Shown here: positions 8,469 through 16,925 of the stretch, piece after piece
Position numbering within the stretch: the stretch's first letter is position 1
Layout of the letters: the number at the start of each line of letters is the position of its first letter
Source of the DNA: Pantoea anthophila
GTDB taxonomy: Bacteria; Pseudomonadota; Gammaproteobacteria; Enterobacterales; Enterobacteriaceae
NCBI RefSeq assembly: GCF_006494375.1
Contig: NZ_VHIZ01000037.1
Coordinates: 334,994 to 398,993 of the forward strand
Direction: 5' to 3'
DNA: 64,000 bases
Position numbers and translations under genes: made by a program
Notes under the pieces: generated by a model
The model's input: the letters and a program-made list of their open reading frames with translations, nothing else
The model's database searches: none
What the model was told of the DNA's origin: nothing

Positions 8469-9899
8469 TTCACTGTAATCAGCAGACCGCGTGGCAGTGT
8501 CACTTTCCCGCTGCCTGTGGGAAGCGAGCCTCTCCTCACCATTCACTGTAATCAGTCACCACCACCCATTCACTGTATTCAGCAACGTTCACTGTAATCA
8601 GTAGCCTTTTATCTCTCAGAACGATAACAGCGATAATCCTTTTCCTGCAGATGCCACCGTTTCAGGGCTTTAACGAAAGTGTGTACTCACATACATTTCT
8701 CGTCATCTTCTCTGCGCTGACGTTTACTGATTACAGTGAACGTTCCGGGCCGTCCTCTTATCCCCTGTTGCTGATTACAGTGAATGCAGCAATCTCTCCC
8801 TGCTTTAAAGCAGCGTGATGATGATGCACCGGTTCAGCGCGCTATGATCCTCTGCCGCCAGGGTCAGAACAGCGGGGTTGCGTTACTGATTACAGTGAAC
8901 AGTAACAGGCTAAGGCTGCCGTTATACAGGGTGGCGGATTGCTGCGTGACCGCTACTGATTACAGTGAATGTTTCTGACGCCTGCCTGAAGCTTGCATGC
9001 TGATCAGGAGACGAGCGGAAGCGTTATACTGACTACAGTGAATGTTGTACTGATTACAGTGAATGTTTCTGACGCCTGCCTGAAGCTTGCATGCTGATCA
9101 GGAGACGAGCGGAAGCGTTATACTGACTACAGTGAATGTTGTACTGATTACAGTGAATGCCTGGCAGTTAACGAACAACTGCTGCTCCTGTTTGCTGATT
9201 ACAGTGAACGTTAGCAGGGAATCAGAGATACCCTGCAGGACGTTGTCAGTTACTGCGTCAGGCAGGGCCCTGATTAATCCTTACAGCGGCCAAACCGGAT
9301 CTGACATTTCTGCTGATTACAGTGAATGTCAGCCTGGACTTTGTTCACTTACCGACTACAGTGAATAGTATCCCACAGTGGGCGCGACTGATTACAGTAA
9401 ACGTTACCAGCCACACGCAGTTAGCTATCCGCCGGTGAAGTGACAGTTTCACCTTTTATCTGCTGTTCCGCGCCATGTTTGCCCTCCGCGAAGAAGGTCA
9501 GCAGACTATTGCTGATTACAGTGAATCTTTGCCTTGCCCTTTCTGCCTGACCTGGCGTATAACATCCCCCTGCTGATTACAGTGAACATCAGACTGGTCA
9601 TCGTCGGCAGACTGAACGCTACTGATTACAGTGAACGTTTTGCTTTTTGCTGGCTGAGCCACGAAAGCGACTTCTTCCCGCTAAAGGCAGATATCTGCAG
9701 GTTGCACAATTCTGATCTGGCGAACCATCCTGCCGATCGCTATCGGCATTATGATTAGGCTGCTGCTGATTACAGTGAATGTTTTCCGCTTATCTTCCTG
9801 TGCCTGCTGTTTTTCCCTCTTGTCTGTCATTGCAATGATGCACTGCTTACCCTTAAGCGGTTCACTCATTACAGTGAACGTTGTGCTGATTACAGTGAA
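8469..9899. repeat. 22-copy iteron array downstream of repA (incA-like)
   Basis: This 1.6-kb gene-free stretch (8460-10070) is filled with iterons. Four face right (TTCACTGTAATCAGY) at 8469, 8542, 8569 and 8588. Eighteen face left (RCTGATTACAGTGAA) at 8726, 8770, 8885, 8955, 9028, 9049, 9122, 9143, 9194, 9312, 9351, 9387, 9511, 9572, 9621, 9765, 9864 and 9885. Most are perfect or have one change; 9351 and 9864 are degenerate. Spacing is irregular (19 to 144 bases) with unique DNA between. In P1 the same place holds incA, which limits copy number by titrating RepA and pairing with the origin. Open frames here are chance products of the repeat. Confidence 0.92.
8954..9159. repeat. 94-bp tandem duplication carrying an iteron pair
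   Basis: The segment from 8954 reappears identically from 9048, with a period of 94 bases and a match running 112 bases. Each unit holds unique DNA (TTTCTGACGCCTGCCTGAAG and onward) plus two iterons 21 bases apart, the first with the variant ACTGACTAC. This shows how the array grows: by unequal exchange between iterons. Confidence 0.93.
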
Positions 9900-9945
9900 T
9901 GTTCCGGTTCTGAGCGCGCGATATCGTTCCGCTCTGCAGCAATAG

Positions 9946-9961
9946 TGTGATGAAGCTCACT
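9946..9961. promoter_or_regulatory. CRP-like site upstream of parA
   Basis: TGTGA-TGAAGC-TCACT follows the CRP pattern TGTGA-N6-TCACA with one mismatch, and the flanks extend the symmetry (ATAG...CTAT). It lies about 110 bases before parA. Regulation of partition by CRP would be unusual, so a chance match or a partition-protein site remains possible. Confidence 0.4.
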
Positions 9962-10025
9962 ATAACCCGTGCTGTTACATAAAAACGCAGATTATGTTGA
10001 GAAGATAATTTATTGCCTCATGTGC

Positions 10026-10053
10026 AGGATTTCTGTATAAAGTCGTAAATCCT
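10026..10053. promoter_or_regulatory. inverted repeat before parA, candidate ParA operator
   Basis: AGGATTT-N14-AAATCCT lies 17 bases before the parA start, overlapping the expected promoter. P1 ParA represses its own operon through an imperfect inverted repeat at the same place, so this is the natural par operator candidate. The match is by position and symmetry only. Confidence 0.5.
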
Positions 10054-10070
10054 ACATATCTGGAGCAACT

Positions 10071-11270
10071 ATGGCTAACGACGACAAGCAGGTGATGAAG
10101 GTTGCACAGCGTTCAGAACGCATGCTGCTCAGCCTCACCGAGCAGATTCAGGCGCAGAAGCAGGAACTGCATGAAAATACCTATTATCAGGTCTACGCCA
10201 AGGCGGCGTTAGCCAAGTTGCCTAAACTGACCCGAGCCAGCGTCGATTATGCCGTCAATGAGATGGAAGAGAGTGGCTATCAGTTTGATAAACGCGCCGC
10301 AGGGACGTCTGTTAAGTACGCCATGTCGATCCAGAATATTATCGATATTTATCATCATCGTGGCGTGCCGAAGTATCGCGACCGCCATGGTGAAGCCTAC
10401 ACCCTCTTTGTCGGCAATCTGAAGGGCGGCGTTTCCAAAACCGTTTCTACCGTTTCCCTGGCGCACGCGCTGCGCGCCCACCCCCATCTGCTGTTTGAAG
10501 ACTTGCGTATCCTGGTTATTGACCTCGATCCGCAGTCCTCAGCCACGATGTTTCTGAACCACGAGCGCTCAGTGGGGCTGGTAGAGGCGACGGCTGCACA
10601 GGCGATGCTGCAGAATGTCTCGCGGGATGAGCTGGTTAACGAATTTATCGTTCCTTCAATCATTCCCGGCGTTGATGTGCTCCCAGCCTCGATTGACGAT
10701 GCCTTTATCGCTTCGCGCTGGGATGAGCTTTGCGCTGAGCATCTGCCACAGCAGAACGTTCACGCCGTGCTGTATGACAACGTTATCGCTAAGCTGAAAA
10801 AAGATTATGACTTTATCTTTGTCGACAGCGGGCCGCATCTGGATGCGTTTCTCAAGAACGCCATCGCAGCTTCTGACCTGCTGATGACGCCGGTTCCTCC
10901 GGCCCAGGTTGACTTCCACTCAACGCTTAAATATCTGACTCGCCTGCCAGAGCTGATCGCGATTATTGAAGATTCCGGCGCAACCTGCCGCTTACAGGGC
11001 AACATCGGCTTTATGTCCAAGCTCTCAAATAAAGCAGACCATAAACTCTGCCACAGCCTGGCAAAAGAGATTTTTGGTGGCGATATGCTTGATGCAGCCC
11101 TTCCCCGCCTGGATGGTTTTGAACGTTGTGGTGAATCCTTTGATACGGTCATTTCCGCGAACCCGTCGACCTATGTTGGCAGCAGCGAAGCCCTGAAAAA
11201 TGCGCGCTCCGCCGCAGAGGATTTTGCAAAAGCCGTTTTCGACCGTATCGAATTTATTCGCCTGAACTGA
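10071..11270 (+). CDS. parA: P1-type partition ATPase ParA
   Basis: A 399-residue type Ia ParA, the same length as P1 ParA. The N-terminal region (about 45-80, LPKLTRASVDYAVNEMEESGY) is the DNA-binding helix-turn-helix part that represses the operon. The deviant Walker A motif KGGVSKT is at 118-124, followed by VIDLDPQSS (Walker A') and FIFVDSGPHLD. It uses ATP-dependent nucleoid binding to position plasmid copies together with ParB at parS. It is preceded by GGAGCAACT and followed 7 bases later by parB. Confidence 0.95.
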   Translation: MANDDKQVMKVAQRSERMLLSLTEQIQAQKQELHENTYYQVYAKAALAKLPKLTRASVDYAVNEMEESGYQFDKRAAGTSVKYAMSIQNIIDIYHHRGVPKYRDRHGEAYTLFVGNLKGGVSKTVSTVSLAHALRAHPHLLFEDLRILVIDLDPQSSATMFLNHERSVGLVEATAAQAMLQNVSRDELVNEFIVPSIIPGVDVLPASIDDAFIASRWDELCAEHLPQQNVHAVLYDNVIAKLKKDYDFIFVDSGPHLDAFLKNAIAASDLLMTPVPPAQVDFHSTLKYLTRLPELIAIIEDSGATCRLQGNIGFMSKLSNKADHKLCHSLAKEIFGGDMLDAALPRLDGFERCGESFDTVISANPSTYVGSSEALKNARSAAEDFAKAVFDRIEFIRLN

Positions 11271-11277
11271 GGTTTGT

Positions 11278-12249
11278 ATGAGCGCAAAAAGAATTACGAT
11301 TGGCAGAACCTTCAGCCAGACGCCACTGGAAAATGATGCACCTGACAGCCAGCACAGCCAGACTTTCGTGCTGGCCACCGGCAAGCGTGCGCAGTTTCGT
11401 TTTGAACGCATTGCCGCAGGCGATGTTGAAAGCAAAACCTTTGTCACGATGGAAACCAACGGACGCGATCAGGCAGGACTGACACCTGATTCCCTGCGTG
11501 ACATTATCCGCACCATTAAACTGCAGCAGTTTTTCCCTGCGATTGGTGTGATGCGTGACGGACGCATTGAGATCCTTGACGGCTCACGTCGCCGTGCCGC
11601 TGCGCTTTACTGCAAGACCGGTCTGGATGTCCTGATAACCGAATCGCCTGTCACCGCCGATGAGGCGCGCAGACTGGCGCAGGATATTCAGACGGCCCGG
11701 GAGCATAACCTGCGTGAAGTGGGGATGCGACTGCTGACGCTGAAGGATGGCGGATTATCACAAAAAGAGATTGCCGAAAATCAGGGGCTGTCTCAGGCAA
11801 AAGTCACGCGTGCGCTTCAGGCTGCCAGCGTGCCTGCCGATCTGATTTCGCTATTCCCTAATCAGGCTGAACTCACCTATCCGGACTATAAGGCGTTATT
11901 ACAGGCAGCGGAGAAGCTGAACGAGTCAGGACAAAGCACAGAGGCGCTGATTGAAGCCATCTCGATGGAAATTGATGTGGTGTGCGCTCGCGAAGGTCTG
12001 GCGGAGGATGAGATTAAAAATCACATCCTGCGACTGATTCGTCAGGGGAGCCAGACGCTGATTAAGGAACCGGAGAAAGATAAAACGCACTCTGTGGCGC
12101 TCTGGTCATTTGCAGACAAAGATCGCTTTGCCCGCAAAAAGGTGCGTGGCCGGATGTTCAGCTATGAGTTTAACCGTCAGTCGAAAGAGCTGCAGGAAGA
12201 ACTGGATAAAGTCATCGCCGAGACGCTAAAAAAATATCTCAACCGCTGA
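11278..12249 (+). CDS. parB: P1-type centromere-binding protein ParB
   Basis: A 323-residue protein closely resembling P1 ParB as I recall it along its whole length. Seen: IGRTF at the N terminus (ParA contact), NGRDQAGLTPDSL, AIGVMRDGRIEILDGSRRRAAA, the helix-turn-helix GLSQKEIAENQGLSQAKVTRALQAAS near 160-185, and the C-terminal dimer/DNA domain DKDRFARKKVRGRMFSYEFNRQSKELQEELD. P1 ParB reads two boxes, A (ATTTCA) via the helix-turn-helix and B (TCGCCA) via the C-terminal domain; both box types occur just downstream. A strong terminator follows. Confidence 0.95.
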   Translation: MSAKRITIGRTFSQTPLENDAPDSQHSQTFVLATGKRAQFRFERIAAGDVESKTFVTMETNGRDQAGLTPDSLRDIIRTIKLQQFFPAIGVMRDGRIEILDGSRRRAAALYCKTGLDVLITESPVTADEARRLAQDIQTAREHNLREVGMRLLTLKDGGLSQKEIAENQGLSQAKVTRALQAASVPADLISLFPNQAELTYPDYKALLQAAEKLNESGQSTEALIEAISMEIDVVCAREGLAEDEIKNHILRLIRQGSQTLIKEPEKDKTHSVALWSFADKDRFARKKVRGRMFSYEFNRQSKELQEELDKVIAETLKKYLNR

Positions 12250-12267
12250 GTTCATGCTTTTCTCATC

Positions 12268-12295
12268 AGCCAGCCTTCGGGGCTGGCTTTTTTTT
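12268..12295 (+). terminator. Rho-independent terminator of parAB
   Basis: AGCCAGCC-TTCG-G-GGCTGGCT followed by a run of T. The stem is 8 bp with a stable TTCG-containing loop. It ends the parAB transcript 19 bases past the parB stop and just before the parS site. Confidence 0.9.
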
Positions 12296-12340
12296 ATGGT
12301 TATCCCTGCATACGCCGTCTGACAGACGACTTAAAGCCGA

Positions 12341-12448
12341 ATTTCAGGCTGAAATCGCCATAATTTCAGCGTGTGTGTGATAATTAACCTGTTGAATAGC
12401 ATGTATTTATTGATGAATTGTCTGCTTTCAACCGTCATGAAATCGCCA
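12341..12448. other. parS centromere, P1-like
   Basis: The left arm (12341-12369) has ATTTCAG and its inverse CTGAAAT around one G, then the B box TCGCCA (12355-12360) and another ATTTCAG (12363-12369). The right arm (12426-12448) has TTTCA, 7 bases, then TGAAATCGCCA. Between them AATTAACCTGTTG (12382-12394) matches the IHF consensus WATCAANNNNTTR with one mismatch. P1 parS is built the same way, with A boxes (ATTTCA-C/A) and B boxes (TCGCCA) flanking an IHF bend. The position just after parB agrees. Confidence 0.85.
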
Positions 12449-12745
12449 CGTCATCAGCCCCTTTGACGCGCGCTTCGTTGCCGCCTGGTTTACGCTGAGG
12501 GCATAACCTCGCCTTTCTCTGCTTTAACTTTTTATTGCTCCGGTTCGGGCCGCCTGGTCAGCGTAACGGCATACTGCTGTCGCTAAGGTGCTTCATTAGT
12601 GACCAGCCCGGCCTGACTGATTTTGAGTCATTGTGCCTTAGCTCAGAATTATTCAGCGCCGCCAGGCGAACCTTCAGTTAAAGTGCGCTTGTCTGCGTGG
12701 TGATTCTGACTTTAACCCGTTGTATTTAATCTTTATGTACTGAGA

Positions 12746-12765
12746 ATTTCAGCCTGAAATCGCCA
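12746..12765. other. second ParB-box site
   Basis: ATTTCAG-C-CTGAAAT followed directly by CGCCA, so inverted A boxes plus a B box (TCGCCA at 12760-12765), as in the left arm of the main parS. It lies 400 bases further right. The DNA between (12449-12745) shows no gene; it has loosely repeated and inverted fragments such as GCCGCCTGG and CTTTAAC. Confidence 0.75.
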
Positions 12766-12893
12766 TTTGCGCCACTACCCCATCACCAGCGTGGTGTTTA
12801 CAAACGAACAGAAAGGAGGAGAAACGAAGCCTGTCTTAGTCATAGCCGGATGAAGGTCAGCCAGTATGAAAAGATACTCAGAAAATATCCCTC

Positions 12894-12920
12894 AGTTATC
12901 CACAGAAAAAGTGGATAACT
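12894..12920. other. palindromic pair of DnaA boxes
   Basis: AGTTATCCAC-AGAAAAA-GTGGATAACT has perfect 10-bp arms. Each arm contains a DnaA-box core; the rightward one reads TTATCCACA exactly. An iteron follows 25 bases later (12945). No gene is visible from 12250 to 13457 apart from these sites. A plain hairpin role cannot be excluded. Confidence 0.7.
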
Positions 12921-12944
12921 TTTTTCTCCGGCAATAAGCCTGCT

Positions 12945-12959
12945 ACTGTTTACAGTGAA
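12945..12959 (-). repeat. isolated iteron beside the DnaA-box pair
   Basis: ACTGTTTACAGTGAA matches the leftward iteron ACTGATTACAGTGAA with one substitution. It is 3 kb from the main array, beyond parAB. An open frame that begins inside it (12955-13218) has no recognisable product and is not called. Confidence 0.7.
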
Positions 12960-13130
12960 TCGGGAAGTCAACGGTTCCGGGGACTGCAACGACAGACTTT
13001 ACGCCCTCCTTCCCACGGCTGTCCCTTTGCACTTACCGCCACACTTCGCCCCTGGACACTGGCGTCGAGAAGGTAGCGCAATCATCCGATCTGTTCATAA
13101 CGATAGTGCGTCGATATTCCACCTGCACTG

Positions 13131-13145
13131 TCCACTGCAATCAGT
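13131..13145 (+). repeat. degenerate iteron
   Basis: TCCACTGCAATCAGT matches TTCACTGTAATCAGT with two changes. It faces right, opposite to the copy at 12945. Confidence 0.5.
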
Positions 13146-13457
13146 AAAAGGCCGTTCAGGTGTCATTCCGGGTTGTCAGGATAAGATCGGAAAATGCACA
13201 TTTCTGCCAGCCAGCTGACGCGGTATCCGCCGGACAGCATCACCATGAGCGATGTCATCACACCGGCAGAGGATTAGTCAGTCAGCGCGACTATCACGCT
13301 GATTAACCTGTTTAAAAGTCACGCTTTATAAAAAGTGCTTTGCAAGAGCTAACTCCAGAATACCGTCTACACTTCTTTACACAATTGGTGCGAATGTTCC
13401 ATTTCTGGTCCGTATGAAATTTAATCAGGCGGGCCGCTTAACTTTTATGACAGGGAT

Positions 13458-14909
13458 ATGATGAGTATTAATACTTCAGACTCGGGTGATACGGGCGACC
13501 ACGCGCCAGCCGATACGGTTCGCCAGCGTATTTTTCTGGTGGTGCTGGTGGCGACGATGGGTGCGCTGGCTTTTGGTTACGACACCGGGATTATCTCAGG
13601 TGCATTACCTTATATGACGTCCCCGCCTGCTCAGGGCGGGCTGGGGCTCAACTCCTTCACTGAAGGACTGGTCGCCTCTTCGCTGGTATTCGGGGCCGCG
13701 ATCGGTTCTTTCCTCAGTGGTTTCTTCTCTGACCGCTTTGGTCGCCGTATTACGTTACGTTCACTGGCGGTGATTTTCGTGCTGGGTTCACTGGGAACTG
13801 CGCTGGCGCCTTCGGTCAACGTCATGGTGGCAATGCGCTTCCTGCTGGGTATCGCTGTCGGCGGTGGCTCGTCGACTGTGCCGGTGTTTATCGCCGAGAT
13901 TGCCGGGCCGCGCCTGCGTGCGCCACTGGTCAGCCGTAACGAGCTGATGATCGTGACCGGGCAGCTGGTCGCCTACGTTGCCAGTACGCTGCTGAGCTAT
14001 CTGCTGCATGATGAGCACCTGTGGCGCTATATGCTGGCGATTGCGATGGTGCCGGGGCTTCTGCTGTTTATCGGCACCTTCTTTGTGCCTGCATCACCAC
14101 ACTGGCTGGTGGCGGAAGGTCGACTGAAAGAGGCGAAAAAGATCCTGAAGTACCTGCGCGAGACGCCGCGTGAGGTGCGCCATGAGATGGCGCAGATGAA
14201 GAAGCAGGCGAAGGCGGCAGAGCGGGGTCCTGATGCAAAAACCCTGATCCGTGAGAAATGGGTCATCCGGCTGATGATCATCGGCGTCGGTCTGGGCTTC
14301 GTCGCGCAGTTTACCGGCGTTAACGGGTTTATGTACTACACGCCTATTATCCTGAAGTCGACCGGTCTGGGCACCAGTGCCTCGATCGCCGCTACCATCG
14401 GTAACGGCGTGGTATCGGTACTGGCCACCTTTGTCGGCATCTGGGCTATCAGTCGCTTCCCGCGTCGCACCATGCTGATCACCGGTCTTTGCCTGGTTGT
14501 CACCGCGCAGATTCTGCTGGGGAGCGTGCTGACCTTTATGAGCACCAGCCTGATGCAGAGTTATCTGGCGCTGGCCTGTATTCTGCTGTTCCTGTTCTGC
14601 ATGCAGATGTGCATCTCGCCGGTCTACTGGCTGATGATGTCGGAGCTGTTCCCGATGCAGCTGCGCGGCGTCCTGACGGGCGGTGCAGTGTCACTTCAGT
14701 GGATTTTCAACGCGGTAGTCGCGTTTGGCTTCCCGCCGATCATGGAATATGCCGGCAGCACCACCTTCTTTATCTTTGCCGCGATCAACGTCGGATCGCT
14801 TATCTTCGTGATGGCGATGGTGCCGGAAACGCGCGGAAAGAGTCTGGAAGAAATCGAATCGCACATGAAAGAGAAGTTTGGCGAAAAGCAGAAAGCGGCT
14901 GAAGCCTGA
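13458..14909 (+). CDS. sugar porter family MFS transporter (AraE/GalP/XylE-like)
   Basis: A 483-residue protein with twelve predicted helices. Sugar-porter signatures are visible: FGYDTGIISGALPY in helix 1, GFFSDRFGRRITLR after helix 2, PVFIAEIAGPRLRAPLVSRNELMIVTGQ, the QFTGVNGFMYYTPII motif of helix 7, and the C-terminal VPETRGKSLEEIE. These proteins import hexoses, pentoses or inositol with protons at the inner membrane. The substrate is not readable. It is a single gene ended by its own terminator, inserted between partition sites. Confidence 0.9.
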   Translation: MMSINTSDSGDTGDHAPADTVRQRIFLVVLVATMGALAFGYDTGIISGALPYMTSPPAQGGLGLNSFTEGLVASSLVFGAAIGSFLSGFFSDRFGRRITLRSLAVIFVLGSLGTALAPSVNVMVAMRFLLGIAVGGGSSTVPVFIAEIAGPRLRAPLVSRNELMIVTGQLVAYVASTLLSYLLHDEHLWRYMLAIAMVPGLLLFIGTFFVPASPHWLVAEGRLKEAKKILKYLRETPREVRHEMAQMKKQAKAAERGPDAKTLIREKWVIRLMIIGVGLGFVAQFTGVNGFMYYTPIILKSTGLGTSASIAATIGNGVVSVLATFVGIWAISRFPRRTMLITGLCLVVTAQILLGSVLTFMSTSLMQSYLALACILLFLFCMQMCISPVYWLMMSELFPMQLRGVLTGGAVSLQWIFNAVVAFGFPPIMEYAGSTTFFIFAAINVGSLIFVMAMVPETRGKSLEEIESHMKEKFGEKQKAAEA

Positions 14910-14920
14910 TAATTCCACCC

Positions 14921-14955
14921 CCGGATTCGGCACACGCGCCGAATCCGGTTTTCCT
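14921..14955 (+). terminator. terminator of the MFS sugar porter gene
   Basis: CCGGATTCGGC-ACACGC-GCCGAATCCGG is a perfect 11-bp stem followed by TTTTCCTC, 11 bases after the stop codon. Confidence 0.9.
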
Positions 14956-15016
14956 CTCCGCATTCCCCTCAATCTGTCTTTTTCTTCCTCCGGCTGATAC
15001 GTCATCAGAACAGACG

Positions 15017-15031
15017 TTCACTGTAATCAGC
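15017..15031 (+). repeat. outlying perfect iteron
   Basis: TTCACTGTAATCAGC is identical to the rightward iterons beside repA. It lies 5 kb from the main array and 31 bases before a ParB-box palindrome, in a 476-base gene-free stretch (14910-15385). Confidence 0.8.
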
Positions 15032-15061
15032 TCAGAGGTGTGGTCTTTTTTTATACCGCTC

Positions 15062-15086
15062 TGGCGATTTCAGGCTGAAATCGCCA
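15062..15086. other. third ParB-box site, perfect 25-bp palindrome
   Basis: TGGCGATTTCAG-G-CTGAAATCGCCA has 12-bp perfect arms. Each arm is a B box (TCGCCA or its complement) joined to an A box (ATTTCAG). It is thus a fully symmetric version of the half-symmetric sites at 12341 and 12746, 2.8 kb from parB. This is a strong ParB-binding candidate. Confidence 0.8.
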
Positions 15087-15385
15087 GAAAACAACGCATT
15101 ACACTCCCGGTAGCTATTACAGAAACGGTCAGTCAGATGAAGCATGACCGCAGACAAAGATTGCCTGAGGCGCTGCGCTATACTCCCTTGTCATCTGCTC
15201 TGCATACCAACCGTAAGGGGTTCACCGTGCGGAGGGCTCAGAAAACGCTGCTGTTCTGGCTCGCTTTTATTCAGAGAGTCTCAGGCGCTGAACGGGCCGT
15301 TTACTCATACTCCCGGCCATCACAGTAACGGCAATGTGCCGTTCGCAGGGTTCGCTGTACATTCTGATTTTTCTGGAAAGGAACT

Positions 15386-16885
15386 ATGACCCGGAAGCTG
15401 AAAACCATTTCCCGCAGGCTATGGCATGTCATCCTGGTGGCTGGGGGGCTGATACTTCTGTTACTGATTTTTCGTATCTATGAAGCAGAACGCGGACCTG
15501 AGCTACAGCGCTGGCATACCTGGGTCCCGCATGAGCTGACCGTTGAAGCGCTCGACAAGGCGAGCTATGCCGACTATCTCAGAGCAGAGAACCGGCTGTT
15601 CGATGAGATGAAGCAGCAGGTCACTGACCAGCTCAGCGATGATGAGAAAACCCCGCTCAACCGCTACTCTGCCGACAGCATGATCTATCCGGGCCATTTT
15701 ACTCGGGACTGGAACCGCTCCTATATTCTGCACCCGACCGGCAAACCCCGTGGAAGCGTTGTCCTGTTGCATGGGCTGACCGACAGTCCCTATAGCCTGC
15801 GGCACGTTGCAGAAGTGTATCGTCAGCAGGGCTATGTGGCGGTCGCAATAAGGTTACCGGGTCACGGTACGGTGCCCGCAGGGCTGACCGATGTTGACTG
15901 GCAGGACTGGATGGCTGCGACACGTCTGGCGGTAAGAGAGGCGACGCGGCTGGCAGGCAAGCAGACGCCTCTGCATCTGGTGGGATTCTCGAACGGCGGG
16001 GCGCTGGCCGTAAAATATGCCCTCGACAGCCAGAATGATCCCACGCTGCGTCAGCCGCAGCAGCTGATTCTGTTATCGCCGATGATCGGCGTAACCCGTT
16101 TTGCCCGCTTCGCGGGCATGGCCGGTCTGCCCTCTGTGTTACCGGCCTTTTCGAAAACGGCCTGGCTGAACATCGTGCCGGAGTTTAACCCGTTTAAATA
16201 TAACTCCTTCCCGATACACGCAGCCCGCCAGACCTGGCTGCTGACGCAGGCGCTGCAGAAGGAGATTCAGCAGCATGCCCGTGACCAGCGATTGTCAGAT
16301 TTCCCGCCGGTGCTGACCTTTCAGTCCGTGATGGACTCGACCGTGAGTACGCCTTCGGTCATCCGATCGCTCTATCACTACCTGCCGGAAAATGGCAGTC
16401 AGCTGGTGCTGTTTGATATCAATCAGGCGGTCAGCGTTAGTCCGTTATTCCGCCGCTCCTCCTACACCGCGGTCAGTCAGCTGTTGCCAGAGGCGCGTCG
16501 GGATTACGCCACGACCCTCATCACTAACGCATCACCCACCTCGCTCAAAATGGTGACCCGAAGCGTGCCTGCGGGAGAGACGCAGGAGAAGAGGGCGCCA
16601 CTGGCGATCGACTATCCTGCCGGCCTCTACTCTCTGTCACATGTCGCTATTCCGTTTCCGGCGGAGGATGGGCTGTATGGCAGTGCGCCTGAAAGGAAAA
16701 ATGAATTCGGCATCAGTTTTGGCACGCTGTCGCTGCGCGGTGAGAGTGCCGTGCTGATCGTGGGGCTGGACTCGATTATGCGTGCGACCTCTAACCCGTT
16801 CTATCCTTACATGATCACGCGCATCACGCATCACATTGACTGCAGTGACAGGCCCCCACTGGCAGCCTGCCTCAGTGACTTCTGA
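15386..16885 (+). CDS. membrane-anchored alpha/beta hydrolase (lipase/carboxylesterase-like)
   Basis: A 499-residue protein. One membrane segment (about 13-29) is followed by a periplasmic hydrolase domain. Seen: oxyanion motif LLHGLTDSPYS at 128-137, RLPGHGTV, and the nucleophile elbow GFSNGG at 200-205 with Ser202. Histidines near the C terminus (MITRITHHIDC) could complete the triad. The fold resembles monoacylglycerol lipases with a large C-terminal addition. RBS AAAGGAACT is upstream. The substrate is unknown. Confidence 0.8.
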   Translation: MTRKLKTISRRLWHVILVAGGLILLLLIFRIYEAERGPELQRWHTWVPHELTVEALDKASYADYLRAENRLFDEMKQQVTDQLSDDEKTPLNRYSADSMIYPGHFTRDWNRSYILHPTGKPRGSVVLLHGLTDSPYSLRHVAEVYRQQGYVAVAIRLPGHGTVPAGLTDVDWQDWMAATRLAVREATRLAGKQTPLHLVGFSNGGALAVKYALDSQNDPTLRQPQQLILLSPMIGVTRFARFAGMAGLPSVLPAFSKTAWLNIVPEFNPFKYNSFPIHAARQTWLLTQALQKEIQQHARDQRLSDFPPVLTFQSVMDSTVSTPSVIRSLYHYLPENGSQLVLFDINQAVSVSPLFRRSSYTAVSQLLPEARRDYATTLITNASPTSLKMVTRSVPAGETQEKRAPLAIDYPAGLYSLSHVAIPFPAEDGLYGSAPERKNEFGISFGTLSLRGESAVLIVGLDSIMRATSNPFYPYMITRITHHIDCSDRPPLAACLSDF

Positions 16886-16900
16886 ATGCAGGATCACAAC

Positions 16901-16921
16901 CGGCCTGCAGCGTGCAGGCCG
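16901..16921. terminator. hairpin between convergent genes
   Basis: CGGCCTGCA-GCG-TGCAGGCCG has a perfect 9-bp stem between the hydrolase stop (16885) and the aldo/keto reductase stop (16926). T runs are weak on both sides. Confidence 0.6.
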
Positions 16922-16925
16922 GGAT

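Noticed and set aside
8469..9899. CRISPR array
   Set aside because: The repeats are 15 bp, change orientation and have spacers from a few bases to over 120. No cas genes are present, and the same repeat flanks repA, so they are iterons.
8784..9945. Several short open frames rich in the residue string LITVN
   Set aside because: They are translations of the iteron in different frames and have no ribosome sites or family matches.
12955..13218. 87-codon open frame
   Set aside because: It starts inside an iteron, lacks a ribosome site and resembles no family; it lies in the partition/regulatory region.
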